A stretch of DNA of 5,182 nucleotides from Flavobacteriales bacterium (GTDB lineage: Bacteria; Bacteroidota; Bacteroidia; Flavobacteriales_F; PHOS-HE28). The notes beneath the pieces were generated by a model. That model was not told the origin of the DNA and searched no databases. It worked only from the letters and a program-made list of their open reading frames with translations. The position numbers were made by a program, and so were the translations under genes. Shown piece by piece: positions 1 to 5,182 of the stretch (its first letter is position 1; the number at the start of each line of letters is the position of its first letter). The stretch lies in contig JAHEFL010000176.1 in NCBI GenBank assembly GCA_024640205.1, positions 1 through 5,182 of the forward strand, read 5' to 3'.

Positions 1-36
1 ATCAACCGTGTGCTGAACACGGTGGAGGTACCCTGA
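1..36 (+). CDS. moxR: MoxR-family AAA+ ATPase, C-terminal end only
   Basis: Only the last 11 codons are in the window, reading INRVLNTVEVP and then TGA at 34-36. A tail of the type 'I..VL.TV.VP' is typical of Bacteroidota MoxR ATPases, and the gene sits directly upstream of a DUF58 gene, which is the standard moxR-DUF58-batA order. MoxR proteins are cytosolic AAA+ ATPases believed to act as chaperones for the VWA proteins encoded beside them. No Walker or sensor motifs are visible here, so the call rests on the tail and the neighbourhood. The gene is cut by the window edge, not broken. It is in the same frame as the DUF58 gene but separated from it by two in-frame stops (34-36 and 49-51). Confidence 0.75.
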   Translation: MNRVLNTVEVP

Positions 37-102
37 GCGGCACACCATTGAAACGCACGAACGAACCGGTACCCGACACCGGCCGGATCGGTGATGCGGA
101 CC
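37..102 (+). other. Short intergenic gap between moxR and the DUF58 gene
   Basis: These 66 bases are the only non-coding stretch of any length in the window. They contain a 5-bp inverted repeat with a 7-base loop (66-70 with 78-82) and the palindrome CCGGCCGG at 79-86. The stem is too short and has no T-run, so it does not make a terminator. I see no Bacteroidota-type promoter (TTTG near -33 with TAxxTTTG near -7). The gap most likely lies inside one transcript from a promoter upstream of moxR. Confidence 0.4.
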
Positions 103-990
103 ATGGATACGATCCAACATACCAAGGAACTGCTCCGCAAGGTGCGGCTCATCGAGCTGAAAACACGGGGGCTCAGTGAGCACATCTTCAGTGGGGAGTA
201 CCACAGTGCCTTCAAGGGACGTGGCATGACCTTCAGCGAGGTGCGCGAGTACACCCATGGTGACGAGGTGCGTGCGATCGACTGGAACGTGACAGCGCGC
301 TTCGGTCACCCCTTCGTGAAGGTGTTCGAGGAGGAACGTGAGCTTACGGGCATGCTCGTGGCGGACGTGAGCGGTTCCGAGAATTTCGGGACGACCGGAC
401 AACTGAAACGCGACCTCATTACGGAGGTCTGTGCGACCATCGCCTTCAGTGCCATACGCAACAATGACAAGGTGGGGCTCATCCTGTTCAGCGACCGGGT
501 GGAGAAGTTCATCCCCCCCAAGAAAGGAAGGAGCCACATCCTTCGGCTGGTTCGGGAGCTGCTGGAATTCCGTCCGGAAGGCAAGGGAACGGACATCACC
601 GAGGCGTTGAGGTACTTGAACAACGTGATCAAAAAGCGGAGCATCGCCTTCCTGGTGAGCGATATGATGGATGAAGGCTATGATGACGCCCTGAAGATCG
701 CCAACCGGCGCCATGACCTGGTGGTACTGCGTACCAGCGACCCGCGTGAAACGGAGATGCCGGGAATGGGACTCGTACAGTTCATCGATCCAGAGACCGG
801 GATCCAACGCTGGGTGGATACCGGGAGCCGTTCCGTACGCACCGCTTACCGTGCCGCTGCGCTGAAGCACCAGCATCGCACGAGCGAAGCACTGCGCCGC
901 GCCGGTGTGGATCACGCCACCATCACCACACAGGATGGGTACGTGCGCCCCTTGATGCAACTGTTCAGACAACGGGAAGGGTTGAGATGA
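103..990 (+). CDS. DUF58 domain protein (VWA-like), MoxR partner
   Basis: A 295-residue soluble protein without signal peptide or membrane helix, so probably cytosolic. Residues 48-66 hold the DUF58 signature (REY, then GD, R, IDW and TAR: 'GDEVRAIDWNVTAR' at 53-66). A VWA-like fold follows with an apparently complete metal-binding MIDAS set: D88-x-S90-x-S92, T163 and D187. The segment FIPPKKG near 136-142 is also typical of the family. DUF58 proteins are regularly encoded next to moxR and are thought to work with the ATPase; their molecular activity is not established. I chose ATG at 103 (MDTIQHTKELLRKVR) because Bacteroidota homologues start with this kind of short helix leading into 'KTRGLS'. 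GTG 91 and ATG 94 are in frame and would add 4 or 3 residues. No clear Shine-Dalgarno sequence precedes any of them. The stop overlaps the next start (ATGA, 987-990). Confidence 0.93.
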   Translation: MDTIQHTKELLRKVRLIELKTRGLSEHIFSGEYHSAFKGRGMTFSEVREYTHGDEVRAIDWNVTARFGHPFVKVFEEERELTGMLVADVSGSENFGTTGQLKRDLITEVCATIAFSAIRNNDKVGLILFSDRVEKFIPPKKGRSHILRLVRELLEFRPEGKGTDITEALRYLNNVIKKRSIAFLVSDMMDEGYDDALKIANRRHDLVVLRTSDPRETEMPGMGLVQFIDPETGIQRWVDTGSRSVRTAYRAAALKHQHRTSEALRRAGVDHATITTQDGYVRPLMQLFRQREGLR

Positions 991-1973
991 GGTGGATCGC
1001 GTACATCCTACTGATCGCAAGCAGCGCCGTTCAGGCCCAGGTGGTGACGGTCAGGGCTGATACCACCGCGCTGCGGATAGGCGAGCACGTGACATTGACC
1101 TTGGAGGTGCAATGGGATCCGCAACAGGCCGTACCGGACGTCGAATGGCCCGTGGTCGGTGATACGCTGAGCAGCCCTTTGGAAGTGATCGCGGTCACGG
1201 ATCAGGATACGATGCAAGGGCCTGATGCCTTGATGCGGATCGTACGCCGGGTGAAGATCACTTCATTCGACACGGGATACTGGCCGATCGCGCCCTTCGC
1301 TTTCACGGTCAATGGTCGCCCTTTGGAGACCGAAGCCCTGCTCTTGGAGGTGCGGCCCACGCAGTTGGACGAAGGCGGCGCATTGAGGGATATCCGTGAT
1401 ATCCATGAAGTTCCGTTCAGTTTCTTGCATTGGCTCGGGAACAATTCGCCCTGGCTGCTTGGCTTTCTTGTCCTGCTCGCGTTAGCGCTGCTGATCGCCC
1501 TGGCGATACGCAAGCGAAGACAGCGAGGACCAGCAACGGAGAAGGAGGCCCCTCCCCTTCCGCTCCACGAGCGTGTGATCGCTGAGCTGCGTGGTGTCGA
1601 GGCACAGAAGCTATGGCAAAGCGGCGAAGACAAGACCTATCAAGCCAGGGTTACCGACCTTGTCAGAGGCTATATCGAAGAGCGGTACTCGGTCCCTGCA
1701 CTTGAACGCACCACGGATGAACTGCTCCGTGAACTGAGGTTGAGTTCCATGGAATTGGAGCAGCGGAACAGACTGGCGAACATGCTGAAGTTGGCGGACC
1801 TCGTGAAGTTCGCCAAAGGGATCCCCAGCAATTTGGAGAATGAGCGCCTGATGATCGAAGCGATCCGCTTCGTCCAGGACACCGCGGCCAAAAATGGCCA
1901 TGACGTGCGTTCGGCTGCCAGGCACGGCAATTCAGAGGAACGACCCATCACCCCGAGCGAACATGCGAACTGA
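987..1973 (+). CDS. Membrane-anchored BatD/DUF4381-like protein of the Bat operon
   Basis: A 328-residue protein with three parts. Residues 1-17 are a signal peptide with probable cleavage after VQA (V15-Q16-A17). Residues 18 to about 150 are beta-rich, with a periplasmic domain of the type found at the start of BatD proteins ('ALRIGEHVTLTLEV'). One membrane helix spans about 155-175 and is followed by the basic stop-transfer segment RKRRQR. The cytosolic tail (about 190-305) is helical and has the recognisable stretches 'PALERTTDELLREL' (237-250) and 'LADLVKFAKGIP' (269-280), which recur in the DUF4381-like proteins that accompany Bat/MoxR genes. The function is unknown; its topology and place between DUF58 and BatA suggest a link between cytosolic MoxR/DUF58 and the periplasmic VWA proteins (inference). 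The start at 987 forms ATGA with the upstream stop and follows a purine-rich GGGAAGGG (974-981). It is much shorter than a full BatD, so I do not give that symbol. Confidence 0.8.
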   Translation: MRWIAYILLIASSAVQAQVVTVRADTTALRIGEHVTLTLEVQWDPQQAVPDVEWPVVGDTLSSPLEVIAVTDQDTMQGPDALMRIVRRVKITSFDTGYWPIAPFAFTVNGRPLETEALLLEVRPTQLDEGGALRDIRDIHEVPFSFLHWLGNNSPWLLGFLVLLALALLIALAIRKRRQRGPATEKEAPPLPLHERVIAELRGVEAQKLWQSGEDKTYQARVTDLVRGYIEERYSVPALERTTDELLRELRLSSMELEQRNRLANMLKLADLVKFAKGIPSNLENERLMIEAIRFVQDTAAKNGHDVRSAARHGNSEERPITPSEHAN

Positions 1974-3045
1974 ACGGGACAGGATCATCACCCTGCTTTG
2001 GATCGTCGTTGCGGCGGTGGGTGTGGCCCTGTGCATCAGGCACATGCTGGGTCGCTATGAACCTGCCGCACCGCATTATTTCTGGGCGTTCCCACTGATC
2101 GCATTGCTCGCGGTCCTGTTCGTTTGGCGCACTGGCAAGCGGAACCCGGTCGCCATCCTTCCCACCCTGAAGGTGATACCTGCAAAGGCCGGTGCCGTTC
2201 GGGTCTGGCTGAAACCCTTGCCATTCGCCATGGGTCTCGTGGGGGTTTCGCTGCTTCTCCTGGCCATGGCAAGGCCACAGAGCAAGGACAGTTGGAAGGA
2301 TGAGAAGCGGGAAGGCATTGATATCGTGATCGCCCTGGACATTTCAACCAGCATGCTGGCGAAGGATCTGCGCCCCGATCGTCTGGAAGCCTCCAAGCGC
2401 GTGGGTGTGGATTTCATCAACGGCCGCCCGGATGATCGCATCGGCCTGGTGGTGTATGAAGGCGAGGCCTACACACAATGTCCGCTCACCAGCGATCATC
2501 GGGTTCTCAAAGACCTGTTCATGCAACCTCGTCCCGGACTGATCGACGGTGGAACGGCGATCGGAATGGGTTTGGCCACCGCCTTGAACCGGTTACGGGA
2601 TAGCGAGGCCAAGAGCAAGGTGGTGATCCTCCTCACGGATGGTGTGAGCAATGCGGGCATGGTACAGCCCTTGGACGCGGCTCGGATGGCTGCCTCATTG
2701 GGCATCAGGGTGTATACCATCGGTGTGGGCACCCGTGGGAAAGCACTTTCACCGGTGGACCAATATGCCAATGGTCAGTACCGCTATGACTACGTGGACG
2801 TGGAGTTGGATGAGGAGGTCCTGAAGCAGATGGCGGAACTGGGCGGGGGACGGTACTTCCGTGCGACCGATGAGGAAAAGTTGCGTGAGATCTACCGCGA
2901 GATCGACCGGATGGAGAAAACCTTGGTGAAGGTCACGGAGCACAGTTCGCGGACCGAGGAGTTCCTACCCTATGCAGCGGCCGGTGCGAGCCTTCTGCTG
3001 CTCGGGTTCCTGTTCGATCGGAGCATACTTCGAACCATGGCATGA
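1963..3045 (+). CDS. batA: BatA: membrane-anchored VWA protein
   Basis: A 360-residue protein. Predicted membrane helices lie at about 11-26, 40-55, 86-103 and 336-351. The VWA domain occupies roughly 118-315 with an intact MIDAS: D126-x-S128-x-S130 (LDISTSM), T198 (GGTAIG) and D226 (LLTDG). Arg/Lys-rich segments after helix 2 (WRTGKR) and after helix 4 (DRSILR) fit cytosolic loops, which puts the VWA domain in the periplasm. BatA is a core protein of the Bacteroidota aerotolerance operon and probably pairs with BatB. I place the start at ATG 1963 (MRTERDRIIT), overlapping the previous gene by 11 bases. The frame stays open back to ATG 1894, but those 23 extra residues would add a polar leader before a good N-in membrane helix and deepen the overlap. 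Helix 1 looks additional to the usual two N-terminal helices of the family. The end overlaps the next start as ATGA (3042-3045). Confidence 0.92.
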   Translation: MRTERDRIITLLWIVVAAVGVALCIRHMLGRYEPAAPHYFWAFPLIALLAVLFVWRTGKRNPVAILPTLKVIPAKAGAVRVWLKPLPFAMGLVGVSLLLLAMARPQSKDSWKDEKREGIDIVIALDISTSMLAKDLRPDRLEASKRVGVDFINGRPDDRIGLVVYEGEAYTQCPLTSDHRVLKDLFMQPRPGLIDGGTAIGMGLATALNRLRDSEAKSKVVILLTDGVSNAGMVQPLDAARMAASLGIRVYTIGVGTRGKALSPVDQYANGQYRYDYVDVELDEEVLKQMAELGGGRYFRATDEEKLREIYREIDRMEKTLVKVTEHSSRTEEFLPYAAAGASLLLLGFLFDRSILRTMA

Positions 3046-4979
3046 GCGGGATCAGCACATACCGGATGGGTGCCATCGCCCCCGCAGTGCTGGTGCTGGA
3101 GGCACTTGTGTGGGCGGCCATGCTCGCCGGTTGGTGGGTCCTGGACACGGAGGTCCCGGCGTTCCGCTTTGAACGACCGGAAATGTTGCGGGCCATGTTC
3201 CTCGGCCCCTTGGTCGTGGTCATCTTCCTGCTCCATTTGCTCTGGCGCAGGAAGGCGCTTCGCAGATTCGCATCAGGGAGTACGCTTCAACGTGTATTGC
3301 CAGGGATCTCCTTTCTGCGGACCGTCCTGCGCTTCCTTCTTTTCAGGCATGGAATGGGCCTGGTGGTGATCGCGCTCGCCACACCGCAATACGGCACACG
3401 GCAGGAGGAAGTGAAGGCGGATGGCATCGACCTGGTGGTGGCCCTCGACGTGAGCAACAGTATGATCTGCGAGGATCTGAAACCGAACCGTATCGGAGCC
3501 GCGCGCCTTGCGTTGGAGCGCCTCATCGACCGGATGCATGGCGACCGCCTGGGCATTGTGGTGTTCGCCGGGGAGGCCTTCGTCCAACTCCCCATCACCA
3601 CGGACCGATCGGCGGCGAAACTATTCCTGTCCACCATCGGGACGAATTCGGTTTCCACGCAGGGGACCGCCATCGGCACCGCCATAGAACTGGCCGCCCG
3701 TGGCTTCGATCCGGAAAGCGCGGCGGGCAAGGCCATCATCGTCATCACCGATGGTGAGAACCATGAGGATGATGCCGAAGGCGCGGCACGAACAGCCCAT
3801 GAGGCCGGGATCGTGGTCCACACCATCGGAATGGGAACGCCGCAAGGAGGCCCCATCCCGGTGCGTCGCAACGGGCAGCTCACCGGTTTCCGCAAGGACC
3901 GGGGTGGCAGCACCGTGGTGAGCAGGCTCGATGAGAACATGCTCCAGCGCATAGCGGATGCCGGCGGTGGCAGCTACATCCGGGCAACGGACCGATCGAC
4001 AGGGATAGAGGAATTGGCTGAGGAACTGCGCACCATGGACCGCACTGAGACCGGGTCTTACCGCTTCACGGCGCATGCGGACCAGTTCCAATACCCGCTC
4101 GGGCTGGGAATGATCCTGCTACTGCTCGGCATGACCTTCGGGGAACGCGCCAGTTCAGTACCGGATTGGATGAACATCCTCCGATCCCGGAACGTCACTC
4201 CGATCCTGTTCCTGATCCTCCTGGCCGGTTGCGGGGACGCGGCACAACGCATCGCGGACAATGCCATCCGGGAAGGGAATGAACATTACCGGGCAGGCCG
4301 TTTCATGGCTGCTGACAGCAGCTACTCGGTGGCACCGGATGATCACCGCGCGGCGTACAACAGGGGCAATGCCGAATACCGCCTCGGACTTTGGAACGAT
4401 GCCGTGGCACGATACGATGAGGCCGTTGCACTGGCAGAGGGTTCAAAGGACCTGCCCAGCGTTCACCGGAACCTGGGTAATGCCCGATTGATGCAGGCCT
4501 TTTGGGCGGACAGCATGAGCCAGGTGATCGCCAAGGACATCGGCGCCATACGAGTGGAAGGATCCGATGTTCTGGGAAAGTTGAAGTTGGCCGTGCTCAG
4601 GGATTCCTTGCGGCAAGGACAACGCAGCATGGAACATCTCGTCGACTCGGCCTTGAACGAAGGCGCTTTGGCCTACAAGCGCACCTTACGATCGGAACCG
4701 GGTGCCGAGGATGCGAGACACGATCTTACCATGGCGCTGTCGCTGATCGAAGCTCGAAGGAAAGCGGCCAGTGAAAAGAACGACCAGCAGAACCAGGACA
4801 AGGAGTTGAGCGAACGGGCCAAGGAGTTGATGGCACAGGCGGATCGGTTGGTGGACGAACATCGCTTCTTGGAAGCCTTGGAAATACTGAAGAACGGGTT
4901 GAAAAAGGAACCCACGCTGGAACAACGAAAGGATTATATGGATAAACTGGAGGTCGTGCGATCTGCGGTTGGAGCATAA
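3042..4979 (+). CDS. batB: BatB-BatC fusion: VWA membrane protein joined to a TPR lipoprotein-like part
   Basis: One uninterrupted 645-residue frame. Residues 1-370 are BatB: membrane helices at about 11-33, 50-68, 97-114 and 350-366, and a VWA domain at about 127-333 with complete MIDAS residues D136-x-S138-x-S140 (DVSNSM), T209 (QGTAIG) and D237 (ITDGEN). Residues 377-645 are BatC. They open with a lipoprotein signal (MNILRSRN, a hydrophobic run, then L-A-G-C397) and continue with TPR units at about 406-437 and 437-470. A third unit is recognisable at 540-572 (ALAYKRTLRSEPGAEDARH). Between 487 and 540 lies a stretch not expected in a compact BatC. A short Lys/Gln/Asp-rich linker (573-590) leads to a final helical hairpin (591-640). 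BatB probably acts with BatA; BatC would give a periplasmic protein-binding scaffold. The start at 3042 overlaps the batA stop as ATGA. Whether the product stays fused, is cut at C397, or BatC also starts at ATG 4170 cannot be decided from the sequence. Confidence 0.88.
   Translation: MSGISTYRMGAIAPAVLVLEALVWAAMLAGWWVLDTEVPAFRFERPEMLRAMFLGPLVVVIFLLHLLWRRKALRRFASGSTLQRVLPGISFLRTVLRFLLFRHGMGLVVIALATPQYGTRQEEVKADGIDLVVALDVSNSMICEDLKPNRIGAARLALERLIDRMHGDRLGIVVFAGEAFVQLPITTDRSAAKLFLSTIGTNSVSTQGTAIGTAIELAARGFDPESAAGKAIIVITDGENHEDDAEGAARTAHEAGIVVHTIGMGTPQGGPIPVRRNGQLTGFRKDRGGSTVVSRLDENMLQRIADAGGGSYIRATDRSTGIEELAEELRTMDRTETGSYRFTAHADQFQYPLGLGMILLLLGMTFGERASSVPDWMNILRSRNVTPILFLILLAGCGDAAQRIADNAIREGNEHYRAGRFMAADSSYSVAPDDHRAAYNRGNAEYRLGLWNDAVARYDEAVALAEGSKDLPSVHRNLGNARLMQAFWADSMSQVIAKDIGAIRVEGSDVLGKLKLAVLRDSLRQGQRSMEHLVDSALNEGALAYKRTLRSEPGAEDARHDLTMALSLIEARRKAASEKNDQQNQDKELSERAKELMAQADRLVDEHRFLEALEILKNGLKKEPTLEQRKDYMDKLEVVRSAVGA
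4170..4232 (+). other. Embedded lipoprotein signal peptide and possible internal BatC start
   Basis: Codons 377-397 of the batB-batC frame read like a free-standing type II signal peptide: Met377, a short basic region (R381, R383), a hydrophobic core (about 385-393), and the lipobox L394-A395-G396-C397 (Cys codon 4230-4232). Residues +2 and +3 after the Cys are Gly-Asp. If translation began at ATG 4170, BatC would be a 269-residue prolipoprotein. No clear Shine-Dalgarno sequence precedes this ATG, though several other genes in this operon also lack one. The same bases form ATGA (4170-4173), the pattern used at two true gene junctions here. Confidence 0.7.
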
Positions 4980-5182
4980 TGAGGAACTTGTACCATATCG
5001 TCGTCATTGCGTCGGTCATGTTGTACCATGACCTTGCTTTTGGTCAATCGCGACCAGCACAGGATTGGTTCAACCAAGCTGCACATGAGTACGTGAAACA
5101 GGATCGGATAACGGCGCTGCGTACCCTGGACAAAGGGCTTTCCGAACACCCTGGCAACGCCCCGATGCTGAAGCTAGCCGAG
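4979..5182 (+). CDS. Secreted TPR-like protein, N-terminal part (runs off the window)
   Basis: This frame is open from ATG 4979 to the window edge and shows 68 residues. Residues 1-22 form a signal peptide: a basic start (MRNLYH), a hydrophobic core, and a probable cleavage after A-F-G (20-22). Residues 29-60 look like one TPR helix pair (WFNQAAHEYVKQDR, then ITALRTLDKGLSEHPGN). The start overlaps the previous stop as TAATG (4977-4981), and GGAG at 4971-4974 lies 4 bases upstream as a possible ribosome binding site. The tight junction makes it part of the Bat operon, probably a periplasmic scaffold. In many Bacteroidota operons batD follows batC; this start does not look like the BatD beta domain. 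It could be a BatE-like or lineage-specific TPR protein, and the visible part is too short to choose. Confidence 0.8.
   Translation, partial: MRNLYHIVVIASVMLYHDLAFGQSRPAQDWFNQAAHEYVKQDRITALRTLDKGLSEHPGNAPMLKLAE

Noticed and set aside
66..82. Inverted repeat upstream of the DUF58 gene as a terminator or operator
   Set aside because: The stem is only 5 bp with a 7-base loop and no T-run; such matches are expected by chance in G+C-rich sequence.
513..519. Run of seven C as a possible slippage or phase-variation site in the DUF58 gene
   Set aside because: It encodes the family-typical Ile-Pro-Pro-Lys segment in the correct frame and the gene is intact on both sides.
1202..1633. A 143-codon minus-strand open frame opposite the BatD/DUF4381-like gene
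   Set aside because: The plus-strand gene has a signal peptide, membrane helix and family motifs; the reverse frame has none of these.
1894..1962. Possible 23-residue N-terminal extension of BatA
   Set aside because: The bases code for the end of the upstream protein, the extension is polar and unlike the family, and ATG 1963 gives a sensible N-in membrane helix with a short overlap.
3287..3952. A 221-codon open frame on the minus strand
   Set aside because: It lies wholly inside the VWA part of batB, has no recognisable domain, and its composition (Ser/Arg/Pro-rich) is what the reverse of a G+C-rich gene produces.
1..5182. CRISPR arrays, tRNA or rRNA genes, insertion sequences, attachment sites
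   Set aside because: The window is coding almost throughout; I found no direct repeat array, tRNA-like fold, transposase or terminal repeats.

Overview
The window is an almost gapless, all-plus-strand piece of a Bat (Bacteroides aerotolerance) / MoxR-VWA operon. The gene order is the end of a MoxR AAA+ ATPase, a DUF58 protein, a membrane-anchored BatD/DUF4381-like protein, BatA, a BatB-BatC fusion, and the start of a secreted TPR protein. This order, together with the BatA, BatB and BatC families, points to the Bacteroidota. The G+C content is fairly high by eye, which suggests one of the G+C-rich, uncultured Flavobacteriales-like lineages rather than a classic AT-rich Flavobacterium. That finer placement is inference.

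Layout: bases 1-36 are the last 11 codons of the MoxR gene. A 66-base gap (37-102) follows and is the only real gap in the window. From 103 to the right edge every gene overlaps the next: ATGA at 987-990, an 11-base overlap at 1963-1973, ATGA at 3042-3045, and TAATG at 4977-4981. No internal promoter or terminator is visible, so the genes are probably co-transcribed and translationally coupled.

How the parts fit together: MoxR ATPases are thought to act as chaperones with VWA-domain partners. Three VWA or VWA-like proteins with complete MIDAS metal sites are encoded here: cytosolic DUF58, and membrane-anchored BatA and BatB with probably periplasmic VWA domains. The protein between DUF58 and BatA has a signal peptide, a periplasmic beta-rich part, one membrane helix and a cytosolic helical tail, so it could link the two compartments. 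BatC and the last gene supply periplasmic TPR scaffolds. The biochemical role of Bat systems (oxidative stress tolerance, envelope integrity) remains poorly defined.

The most notable point is the 645-residue BatB-BatC polypeptide. Its BatC half still carries a complete lipoprotein signal peptide (Met377 to Cys397, lipobox L-A-G-C) inside the fusion. Either one polypeptide is made and then cut by signal peptidase II, or BatC starts internally at 4170, or a one-base change near a GGGG run (4140-4143) has joined two formerly overlapping genes. Other unusual points are an insert of about 50 residues in the BatC TPR array, an atypical BatC C-terminus resembling the TPR of the next gene, and an extra N-terminal membrane helix on both BatA and BatB. 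I see no system outside the known Bat/MoxR framework.
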